From: an uncultured Clostridia bacterium | GTDB lineage: Bacteria; Bacillota; Clostridia; Christensenellales; Aristaeellaceae | Direction: 5' to 3' | Length of the DNA stretch: 35,474 nucleotides | Assembly (NCBI GenBank): GCA_934670175.1 | Contig: CAKUOX010000022.1 | Coordinates: forward strand, 1-35,474 | Shown here: positions 24,560-31,633 of the stretch, piece by piece | How positions within the stretch are numbered: the stretch's first letter is position 1 | How the letters are laid out: the number at the start of each line of letters is the position of its first letter | The notes under the pieces: generated by a model | Databases searched by the model: none | The model's input: only the letters and a program-made list of their open reading frames with translations | What the model was told of the DNA's origin: nothing | Position numbers and translations under genes: made by a program

Positions 24560-25612
24560 TTGAAGCGTGTGCTGCAAAATACGCTGATCTCTGTGCTGAT
24601 TCTCGGCTGCGCGATAGGTCTGTCCCTGCTGTTTTTCAGTACGACGCAGGATAATAATCCCTTTACCACGCCGCTGTTCATATTGGCAGTGGCGCTGATC
24701 GCCCGCTTCACCAACGGCTATGCCTATGGCATTATCGCCTCGGTGCTGAGCGTGCTGTGCGTAAATTACGTATTCACCTATCCGTTCTTCGAATTCAACA
24801 TGACCCTATCCGGCTACCCGCTGACCATCGCCTCCATGCTGATCGTATCCGTCATCATCAGCGCGCTGACCACGCAGACCAAGCGTCAGGAGAAGCTGAG
24901 ATACGATATAGAGGCCGAAAAAATGCGCGCGAACCTGCTCAGATCCGTTTCTCACGATCTGCGCACGCCGCTGGCCAGCATTATGGGCGCAAGCTCTGCC
25001 ATGCTGGAAAACGCCGATCTTTCCGAAGCGGATCGCGTCTCGCTGCTCAGCGAGATCAGCAAGGACGCGCAGTGGCTGATCCGCATCACGGAAAACATCC
25101 TCTCCATCACCCGCTGCAGCGGCGATAATGTGACGCTGCGCAAGGAGGAAGAGGTGCTGGAGGAGATCGTCGGCAGCGCCATCGTGAAGTTTAAGGAGAA
25201 CCATCCGGAAATGAGCATTCGCGTATCCAGGCCGGAGGAAATCCTGCTGGTGCCGATGGACGCGATGCTGATCGAGCAGGTCATCATCAACCTGTTCGAA
25301 AACGTCACCGCGCACGCCTCCGGCGCAGACCGCATCTGCGTCGCCTTCCGGCGTTCGGGTGGAAATGCGCTTATTTCCGTGCAGGACAACGGCCGGGGCT
25401 TTAGCGCACAGTCGCTCCCCCACCTGTTTGACGGCACGCTGCTGCACGGCGATAAAAACGGAAACGAACACAGAAATATGGGCATCGGTCTGAGCGTATG
25501 CAGATCCATACTGCTGGCGCACGGCGGAGACATCAGCGCCCGCAATACCGCCGAGGGCGCATGCGTGGATTTCTGGCTGCCCTGTGAGGAGAATGAAGAA
25601 AATGAGTTCTGA
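24560..25612 (+). CDS. KdpD-like sensor histidine kinase without the N-terminal KdpD/USP domains
   Basis: The 350-residue protein starts with a DUF4118-type membrane module of about four helices (about residues 8-105), the membrane part found in KdpD. HisKA follows, with phospho-acceptor H132 in SVSHDLRTPLASI. HATPase_c has the N box (EQVIINLFENV), G1 (DNGRGFS) and G2 (GIGLSVCRSILLAHGG). Full KdpD is about 900 residues and carries cytosolic KdpD and UspA domains before the membrane part; these are absent here. It presumably phosphorylates the KdpE-like regulator overlapping its 3' end, perhaps sensing K+ or turgor. The start is TTG 24560 with AAGGGGTG 7 nt upstream. No kdpFABC genes are in the window. 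Confidence 0.88.
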   Translation: MKRVLQNTLISVLILGCAIGLSLLFFSTTQDNNPFTTPLFILAVALIARFTNGYAYGIIASVLSVLCVNYVFTYPFFEFNMTLSGYPLTIASMLIVSVIISALTTQTKRQEKLRYDIEAEKMRANLLRSVSHDLRTPLASIMGASSAMLENADLSEADRVSLLSEISKDAQWLIRITENILSITRCSGDNVTLRKEEEVLEEIVGSAIVKFKENHPEMSIRVSRPEEILLVPMDAMLIEQVIINLFENVTAHASGADRICVAFRRSGGNALISVQDNGRGFSAQSLPHLFDGTLLHGDKNGNEHRNMGIGLSVCRSILLAHGGDISARNTAEGACVDFWLPCEENEENEF

Positions 25613-26315
25613 CCTGCTTTGCAAACTGCTGATCGTCGAGGACGACGAAGGAATCGTAAAATTTCTCAAAACGGCGCTGGCCGCGAACGGCTACGATGTG
25701 ATCACCTGCGACAGCGGCAAGGCCGCGCTGGAAATGATCACCTCGCACTGCCCGGACTGCATCCTGCTGGATCTCGGTCTGCCGGATATGGACGGCAACT
25801 CGATCATCAAAAGCGTTCGCGAATGGACGCGCACGCCCATTATCGTAATCTCTGCGCGTACCACCGAGCAGGACAAGGCGCAGGCGCTGGATCTCGGCGC
25901 GGACGACTACCTGATAAAGCCGTTTGGCACCATCGAGCTGATGGCGCGCATCCGCACCGCAATACGCCACACGCGCACCACCACCGAGAGCGACAGCATC
26001 GCCCTCAGCGGCGCCTATAAGGTGGGCGATCTGGTGGTCGATTATCGCAAGCTGCGCGTATTCCGCGGCGGCGAGGATATGAACCTGACGCCCAACGAAT
26101 TCAAGATCGTTGCGCTGCTGGCCAAGTACGCCGGGCGCGTGATCACCTACAAAACCATACTTCGCGAGCTGTGGGGGCCGTTTGCCAGCCGCGACAACAA
26201 GATCCTGCGCGTGCACATGGCCAACATTCGCCGCAAGATCGAGCCCAACCCCGATACGCCCATCTACATTTTCACCGAGGTTGGCGTCGGCTACCGCATG
26301 GCCGAGGACGAATAG
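25602..26315 (+). CDS. kdpE: KdpE-like OmpR-family response regulator
   Basis: The 237-residue regulator has a receiver domain with acidic residues VEDDEG, phosphoacceptor D57 (CILLDLGLPDMDG) and a switch Lys (ADDYLIKPFG). A winged-helix DNA-binding domain follows (LTPNEFKIVALLAKYAGRVI, ILRELWGP, ILRVHMANIRRKIE, TEVGVGYRM). The WGP and GVGYRM signatures resemble KdpE more than PhoB. The ATG at 25602 overlaps the kinase stop by 11 nt, with AGGAG 10 nt upstream, indicating translational coupling. Likely targets are K+ transport genes, which are not seen here. The divergent hppA is a candidate target because membrane pyrophosphatases are often K+-dependent; this is inference. Confidence 0.9.
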   Translation: MSSDLLCKLLIVEDDEGIVKFLKTALAANGYDVITCDSGKAALEMITSHCPDCILLDLGLPDMDGNSIIKSVREWTRTPIIVISARTTEQDKAQALDLGADDYLIKPFGTIELMARIRTAIRHTRTTTESDSIALSGAYKVGDLVVDYRKLRVFRGGEDMNLTPNEFKIVALLAKYAGRVITYKTILRELWGPFASRDNKILRVHMANIRRKIEPNPDTPIYIFTEVGVGYRMAEDE

Positions 26316-26318
26316 AAC

Positions 26319-27005
26319 CTACAAAACTGAAACGAGCTCCGTCAGCTGGCGCAGCGCCTGTATTTCATAATCGGGCGCTGCGCCGATTGTATCGCGCTTA
26401 TTCGCCGGATTGAACCAGACGGTGCGGATCCCCGCGCTGTGCCCGCCGAGCATGTCGCTGGTCAGGCTGTCGCCCACCATCAGGCTCTCTGCGCGCCTGA
26501 AATTCCGGATCTGCGAAAAGCAATGGTCGAAAAAGGCCTTCTGCGGCTTGTCGTAGCCGATTTCCTCAGAAATGAATATCCCGCTGAAATACCTGCCGAT
26601 ATTCGCGCCTGCGATCCGGCTGTACTGGATCTTCGCCGTGCCGTTGGACACGATGTAAAGATCGAATTTGCCATAAAGCGCCTCGAGCAGCGCCGGCGCG
26701 CCGGGCACGAACGGGTGCTCCAGCGCCAGGTATTCTTCATAGCGCGCATTCACTTCCTCCGCGCGCCCGGGCAGCCCGAGCTCCGCAAACAGCGCCCGAA
26801 AGCGCCCAAGCAGCACCTCCGGGCGGCTGATCTCGCCGCGTTCAAGCCTGCGCCAGCAGTTGGCGTTGATCTCGCTGTAACGGCGCATTACCGCTTCATC
26901 CGTTGAAATGCCAAACTCCGCAAAGGCGCGCGTGAGCGCCGCGTGCTCCGCCGCGCCAAAATCCAGCAGCGTATCGTCCAGATCGAGCAGTATGTTTTTA
27001 ATCAC
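26319..27005 (-). CDS. yjjG: YjjG-family HAD hydrolase (noncanonical pyrimidine nucleotidase type)
   Basis: The 228-residue HAD phosphatase has motif I LLDLDDTLLDF (nucleophile D8, acid D10), motif II IVSNG, motif III GYDKPQKAFF and motif IV MVGDSLTSDMLGG. The alpha-helical cap in the C1 position (about residues 15-95) and the phrase DDTLLDF match YjjG, which dephosphorylates 5'-nucleotides such as modified pyrimidines. Exact substrate is uncertain. The start is GTG 27005 with AAGGAGAG upstream at about 10 nt. It lies 47 bp downstream of sdaAA, probably the last gene of that transcript, and ends 3 bp from the convergent kdpE stop, with no obvious terminator between. Confidence 0.85.
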   Translation of the reverse strand: MIKNILLDLDDTLLDFGAAEHAALTRAFAEFGISTDEAVMRRYSEINANCWRRLERGEISRPEVLLGRFRALFAELGLPGRAEEVNARYEEYLALEHPFVPGAPALLEALYGKFDLYIVSNGTAKIQYSRIAGANIGRYFSGIFISEEIGYDKPQKAFFDHCFSQIRNFRRAESLMVGDSLTSDMLGGHSAGIRTVWFNPANKRDTIGAAPDYEIQALRQLTELVSVL

Positions 27006-27052
27006 AGAATTCTTCTCTCCTTTTACTATCTTCTGTATTTCTTTTTATTGTA

Positions 27053-27925
27053 CTATTCGGAAAACAGCCGGTTGCGGATCTCCTGACCCGTGGGCGTGGC
27101 TGCCAGTCCGCCGAGCGCCGTTTCGCGCAGCGCGCAGGGCAGGCTCTCGCCCACCTCACGCATGGCGGAGATCACCTCGTCCACAGGAATCACGCTGCGA
27201 ATGCCCGCAAGCGCCATATCTGCCGCCGCAATGGCGATCATCACGCCGCCTGCATTGCGCTTGATGCACGGTACCTCCACCAGACCGGCCACCGGATCAC
27301 ACACCAGCCCCAGCAGGTTCTTCAGCGCCATTGCCACCGCGTTTTCCAGCATACCCGCATCGCCGCCCGCCATTTGTACCAGCGCTGCCGCCGCCATGGC
27401 CGCCGCGCTGCCGCATTCTGCCTGACAGCCGCCCGCAGCGCCGCTGATGCTCGCCTGATTGGCAATCACCATGCCCACGCCGCCCGCCGCGATCAGCGCC
27501 ATACACGCATTTTCGCGGTCGACGCCCCTGTTTTCCATCATCGAGATCACCGCGCCGGGCAGTATGCCGCAGCTTCCCGCCGTGGGGCTTGCAACGATGC
27601 GCCCCATCGCTGCGTTGCATTCGGCGGTTGCCAGCGCAATCTCCATGGCGCGCGCACAGAAGGCGCCGCCAAGCGCGCCGCGGGCGTACGCGCGCATGCG
27701 CGCACCGTCACCGCCGGTGAGTCCGCTGTTGGAGCGCAGTTCCTTATCCAGTCCGCGATCGGCAGCGCGCTCCATCACCGCAAGGCTTTCGTCCATTTCA
27801 CGCAGAATATCCGTCCGGCTGCGCTCCATCTGCGCCGCCTGATCCTGCAGCACGATCTCCCCAAAGCTCGATCCCTGCCGCCTTGCCTGTGCGGCGATCT
27901 CGGCGACCGACATATAATCCAGCAT
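27053..27925 (-). CDS. sdaAA: L-serine dehydratase, iron-sulfur-dependent, alpha subunit
   Basis: This subunit carries the [4Fe-4S] cluster that converts L-serine to pyruvate and ammonia. The 290-residue protein contains the family motifs NSGLTGGDGARM, ASPTAGSCGILPGA, GAAGGCQAECGSAAAM and LVCDPVAGLVEVPC. Cysteines at about 119, 167, 209 and 220 are candidate cluster ligands. The frame is open to ATG 27940, which overlaps the sdaAB stop. I prefer ATG 27925 because AGGAGG lies 6 nt upstream of it. It forms a two-gene unit with sdaAB, the arrangement usual in Firmicutes, as opposed to the single-chain enzyme of E. coli. Confidence 0.96.
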   Translation of the reverse strand: MLDYMSVAEIAAQARRQGSSFGEIVLQDQAAQMERSRTDILREMDESLAVMERAADRGLDKELRSNSGLTGGDGARMRAYARGALGGAFCARAMEIALATAECNAAMGRIVASPTAGSCGILPGAVISMMENRGVDRENACMALIAAGGVGMVIANQASISGAAGGCQAECGSAAAMAAAALVQMAGGDAGMLENAVAMALKNLLGLVCDPVAGLVEVPCIKRNAGGVMIAIAAADMALAGIRSVIPVDEVISAMREVGESLPCALRETALGGLAATPTGQEIRNRLFSE

Positions 27926-27936
27926 GGCGCTCCTCC

Positions 27937-28599
27937 TCATTCATTGGCGTGCAGATATACCACATGGCTCACGTTCGGCAGTGCGCGCAGCTTTTTAAGC
28001 AGCTCGCGTCCCACGCTGCCGTCCACCTCGATGGTCATCACCGCCTGATTGCCCTTCACCGGCCGCGACAGTCTGAAATTGCCGATGTTCACACCGTCGG
28101 CCGCGAGTGCCTGCGTCACGGCGGCAATCACGCCGCAGGTATCCTGGTGCGGAATGATCAGCGTATTATACTGGCCGGTAAACGCGCTTTCCATGCCGTT
28201 GAGCCGCGTAATGAGCACATTGCCGCCGCCAACGGACGCGCCCTCGATCTCCGCCGTGGTGCCGTCCGCCGCCCACAAGCGCACCACCGCCGTATTCGGG
28301 TGCCGCTTGGGCAGGCTGACGCGCCTGAATGTCAGCGCAAGCCCCTGCTCGCGCGCGATCTCCAGGCTGCGCGGCAGCCGCTCGTCATCCGGCTTCATGC
28401 CGAGTATGCCCGCCGCCAGCGCACGATCTGTACCGTGCCCCAGGTAAGTCTCGGCAAAGCTGCCTGCAAGCCCGATCTCCGCCCGCACCGGCGGCCGTGC
28501 CAGTATTTTCCGCGCAATATAGCCAATGCGCGCGGCGCCCGCCGTGTGGCTGCTGCTGGGGCCGATCATCACCGGCCCGATAATATCAAAGAGATTCAT
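27937..28599 (-). CDS. sdaAB: L-serine dehydratase, iron-sulfur-dependent, beta subunit
   Basis: The 220-residue beta subunit begins MNLFDIIGPVMIGPSSSHTAGAAR, the conserved SSSHT substrate-loop region, and has FAETYLGHGTDRA. Residues about 145-220 form an ACT domain (NFRLSRPVKGNQAVMTIEVDG with the RALPNVSHVVYL end), which in the Bacillus and Legionella enzymes regulates activity by binding serine or metal. The ATG follows GGAG at 7 nt. It lies 11 bp upstream of sdaAA and 53 bp downstream of the MoxR-type ATPase gene, so it may be cotranscribed with the AAA+/VWA pair. Confidence 0.96.
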   Translation of the reverse strand: MNLFDIIGPVMIGPSSSHTAGAARIGYIARKILARPPVRAEIGLAGSFAETYLGHGTDRALAAGILGMKPDDERLPRSLEIAREQGLALTFRRVSLPKRHPNTAVVRLWAADGTTAEIEGASVGGGNVLITRLNGMESAFTGQYNTLIIPHQDTCGVIAAVTQALAADGVNIGNFRLSRPVKGNQAVMTIEVDGSVGRELLKKLRALPNVSHVVYLHANE

Positions 28600-28652
28600 A
28601 TGCGTTCTCCACTCCCCGCACGCGCCCAGCGCTCTATTCCGGAATGCGTCCG

Positions 28653-30122
28653 TTATCGCTCGTTCTCACGCTGCGCCATCAACCGCTGCATGCGCAAGCT
28701 CGGATCCGCATCCGCGCGCAGCGCGTCCAGCCTGCCGCCAAGCCCGCGCCGCAAAAAGCGCTCCGCCGCGCCGTTCCGGCTAAGCTCGCTCAAGAAAACC
28801 ACTTTTATATGCGTATTCACGAACGCGGCCTCGGCAAAATCCAGTCCGCGCGTCAGCGCCTGAACGAGCGCGCTCCGATCCGCCTCGACCGACTGCGCAT
28901 TCACCTGCGCCTGTGCCGCCAACGCTGCGTCCACGTCGGCGCTTCCGCCTGCCGCCGCGATCGCCTGACGAATCAGCTCAAACAGCGTGCGCTCGTCGGC
29001 CTCATCCTGCGGCGAAACTGCGCCCACCTCGCGCCGAACCTCCAACGCGCGTTCCATGCGCTGAAGATGGGCGCGGCATACGTCCAACCGCGTTCCGGAT
29101 GTATCCAGCGCCACGCCGCTCACGAAGCTCTGCAAACGGTCGGCAAGCACCCTGCGCCGCTCAAAATCCGCGGCACGTCCGCGCATATCGTCGGCCAGCA
29201 GCATCGCGGCAAACAGCATTTCATCAAATGCCGCCCCCGCCAGAAGCTGCGTCTGCGCCCCGTCAAAGCCGACGTCGAGCAGCCTGTCCAGCTGAAGCCG
29301 GCCGGATACGCCGCGGCCGAGCGCCTCGTAGAGTGCAAAGCCGTCCGCGATGCCGCCGCATTGCAGGTACTGCCGGTAGAGCGCGCTGTCGGGCACTTCG
29401 CCCATGGCCTCCAGCGCGTCCAGCATGGCCGAAAGATCCGTCCAGCTGCGCGGCGTAACGGCGCTGTCGCCGTCTGCCGCGTACAGCTCCTGCGGCCGCA
29501 AGCGCAGATAGCCGCGGATCGAAGCGCGCACGCGGCGCTCAGCCGCATAGTCCAGCCACGCCTCCAGATCCGGTTCGATTTCGATCACGCGCAGCCGATC
29601 CAATGTCACCGGATCAAACGCATGCGCGGAGCGATTGTACCTCTCCGGATTTCCCGCGCATACGATCGTCCATCCCTCAGGTACGGCAAATTCGCCGAAG
29701 CGCTTGTGCTGCAGCAGCTCCAGCAATGCGGGCGTCAATGTTTCGGAAACGCAGTTGATCTCATCCAGAAACAGTATGCCCCGCTTCTGCCCCGCCTCTG
29801 CGCGCCGGTAAACGCCCAGCAGTATTTCAGACATCGTGTATTCCGTTACCGCGAATTCGCGCCCGCCGAAGCTGTGCCGCACGATCTGCGGTAAGCCGAG
29901 CGCGCTCTGGCGGGTGTGATGCGTCATGGTATAGCTTGCGAGGCCCACGCCCAGCCGCTCGGCGACCTGCCGCACCGCCGCCGTTTTGCCCACGCCGGGC
30001 GGCCCCACCAGATATACGGGGCGCTGGGCTTCTATTGGGATCAGCGGCAGACCCCGCGCATCCCGCAGCGCGTAAGCGCGTACAGCGGTTTCAAGCTGTC
30101 GAACCGCCTGACTGATGTTCAT
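28653..30122 (-). CDS. MoxR-type AAA+ ATPase
   Basis: The 489-residue protein has Walker A GPPGVGKT at 40-47, Walker B GILFLDEIN at about 120 and a sensor 1-type Asn in WTIVCAGNPERYN. A C-terminal extension of about 200 helical residues follows the ATPase core. MoxR ATPases work with VWA proteins as chaperone-like machines that mature or regulate target complexes. The partner here is the VWA gene directly upstream (stop 17 bp before this start). I use ATG 30122, which has GGAGG 7 nt upstream; an ATG nine codons earlier has none and would overlap the upstream gene. The target is unknown; the downstream serine dehydratase is a neighbour worth testing. Confidence 0.88.
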   Translation of the reverse strand: MNISQAVRQLETAVRAYALRDARGLPLIPIEAQRPVYLVGPPGVGKTAAVRQVAERLGVGLASYTMTHHTRQSALGLPQIVRHSFGGREFAVTEYTMSEILLGVYRRAEAGQKRGILFLDEINCVSETLTPALLELLQHKRFGEFAVPEGWTIVCAGNPERYNRSAHAFDPVTLDRLRVIEIEPDLEAWLDYAAERRVRASIRGYLRLRPQELYAADGDSAVTPRSWTDLSAMLDALEAMGEVPDSALYRQYLQCGGIADGFALYEALGRGVSGRLQLDRLLDVGFDGAQTQLLAGAAFDEMLFAAMLLADDMRGRAADFERRRVLADRLQSFVSGVALDTSGTRLDVCRAHLQRMERALEVRREVGAVSPQDEADERTLFELIRQAIAAAGGSADVDAALAAQAQVNAQSVEADRSALVQALTRGLDFAEAAFVNTHIKVVFLSELSRNGAAERFLRRGLGGRLDALRADADPSLRMQRLMAQRENER

Positions 30123-30138
30123 TCCATTCCCTCCGGAT

Positions 30139-31422
30139 TCAGTATTCATCTGGGTCGCCGTGACGCGGAACCGGCATATCGATCACCAGCCGCCGCACCC
30201 ATGCAGGCGTGTCTATCGCATCGAAGCGATGCTTCAAAAACACGAACGTCACCTCATAATCGGGCGCCTGCGCCGGATAGATGCCGCGCCCATCTGAAAA
30301 GTAAAGCACGCCCTTCAGGCCGCGCAGTCTGCCCTGCGCCCGCAGTTCGTCGATATGCTGCAGCGCCGGACGAAAATCCGTACCGCCGCCGCCAATGACC
30401 TCCAGCCTTTCGATATAGCGTTCAAATGAACGCATATCGCAAATCAGATCGTCGCGCTGCACCTCCGCGTCGCATTGAATAATGCGCAGATTAAAGCGCC
30501 TGAAAAACAGCCCCGTCTCTGCCAGCAGGCCGCGCACCAGCTCCAGAAAGCGCCGCGTCAGTCTGCGCGCGCAGGAGCCGGACGTATCGATCACGATCAC
30601 CAGCGCGTCGATGCGCCGCTCCTCGCGATACTCCAGCGGCTCAATCAGCGGCATATTGCCGTAATGCGTCATGCCGTAAGCATACCAGGCATACTGGAAG
30701 CTGTCCGGATCGTCGCGCGGATTCTCGCGCAATACGGAATAGCGCCTCAGGTAATCCGCCAGCGCCCGTGCATCCGCGCTGTCCACGCGCATCGTTCGGC
30801 GCAGTCCAGCCGCTTGCGTACCATAGCCCGCGCCGCCGCCGGCGCCGCGACGAAGCCGCGCGGCCAAGCCGCCCCAGCCGTCGCCATCGCCGCCGATATG
30901 TACCTGCGCCATCGGCGCGCGCGGCCAGAGCGCGTGAGTGTCGATGGATACGCACGCGCGGATCGCTTCGCGGTTATCGCGCGCGAAGGCGTCGCTCTCC
31001 AGCAGCCCCGCAATCGTTTCGAGCGATCCATCGCAGCCGAGACGGCGCGTGAGCTCGCGCATCGGCCAGCCCTTCGCATCCATCGCCTCGGGTGCGAGCT
31101 CCGCCGCCAGCACTGCTGCCTGCACGTCGCACGCCAACGCCATGGCCGCCGCGCCATCACGCTGGTACACATGCCCCAGCAGGCAATGCGCCAGCGCGTG
31201 CAGCAGCGCTCGATCCAGCAGAACAGGCGCGCGAAAAAACGCCTCGCGCGCCCAGTCGGGATCAAATATGAATTTCTCGCCATCCGTCGCGAAGGTTTTT
31301 ATGCCGCCGTCACAGCACAGCTCGGGCTTTAGCCGCTCCAGCGCAGGCGCAAGATAGGGATGCTGCCAGCAAATGCGATCGCGCGACAGCGCCGCCAGTT
31401 CAAGCGCATCCACGTCCGCCAT
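30139..31422 (-). CDS. DUF2201/VWA-like putative metallopeptidase-domain protein
   Basis: The 427-residue protein has an N-terminal DUF2201-like region with a metal-site pattern LLHALAHCLLGH (H75, H79, H84), resembling HExxH zincins but with Ala in place of the catalytic Glu. A glycine-rich linker lies at about 195-225. The C-terminal VWA-like domain starts with the MIDAS motif DTSGS at about 284 and includes GGGGTDFRPAL and YFSDGRG. It is the expected partner of the MoxR-type ATPase. The loss of the Glu suggests that it binds metal without being a peptidase. The ATG follows AAGGGGG at about 10 nt and has its own promoter-like sequence. Confidence 0.83.
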   Translation of the reverse strand: MADVDALELAALSRDRICWQHPYLAPALERLKPELCCDGGIKTFATDGEKFIFDPDWAREAFFRAPVLLDRALLHALAHCLLGHVYQRDGAAAMALACDVQAAVLAAELAPEAMDAKGWPMRELTRRLGCDGSLETIAGLLESDAFARDNREAIRACVSIDTHALWPRAPMAQVHIGGDGDGWGGLAARLRRGAGGGAGYGTQAAGLRRTMRVDSADARALADYLRRYSVLRENPRDDPDSFQYAWYAYGMTHYGNMPLIEPLEYREERRIDALVIVIDTSGSCARRLTRRFLELVRGLLAETGLFFRRFNLRIIQCDAEVQRDDLICDMRSFERYIERLEVIGGGGTDFRPALQHIDELRAQGRLRGLKGVLYFSDGRGIYPAQAPDYEVTFVFLKHRFDAIDTPAWVRRLVIDMPVPRHGDPDEY

Positions 31423-31463
31423 GCCAAGCTCGCCCCCTTCGAGTCGCGTTTAAATGCCGATTC

Positions 31464-31492
31464 ATTTTAGCACATATTTTCAGATATGGCAA
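31464..31492 (-). promoter_or_regulatory. Sigma-A promoter for the VWA-MoxR-sda transcript
   Basis: On the minus strand TTGCCA (31492-31487), a 17-bp spacer and TAAAAT (31469-31464) are present, with TGC just before the -10. The predicted start lies about 35 nt before the VWA ATG. It could drive all genes down to yjjG, since all gaps in that run are under 60 bp. Confidence 0.65.
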
Positions 31493-31581
31493 TGCAATGA
31501 AGTATCCACAGTGGAGCTTCATCTTTATTTTGAAAAAAATTGAACTATTTCCGAGTTCATCCGTCTAAGAAGCATAAGGTC

Positions 31582-31613
31582 AGAGTGTGCGAAATCTGTA
31601 GATCGCACACTCT
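31582..31613 (+). promoter_or_regulatory. Leader hairpin directly before the ribosome-binding site
   Basis: A perfect 11-bp inverted repeat, AGAGTGTGCGA (31582-31592) and TCGCACACTCT (31603-31613), has a 10-nt loop and ends 7 nt before GGGAGG of the following gene. It has no U tract. It could be an operator, an mRNA stabiliser or a translational control element. I found no convincing promoter upstream in 31493-31581. Confidence 0.5.
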
Positions 31614-31633
31614 TAAAGATGGGAGGAAATCAT

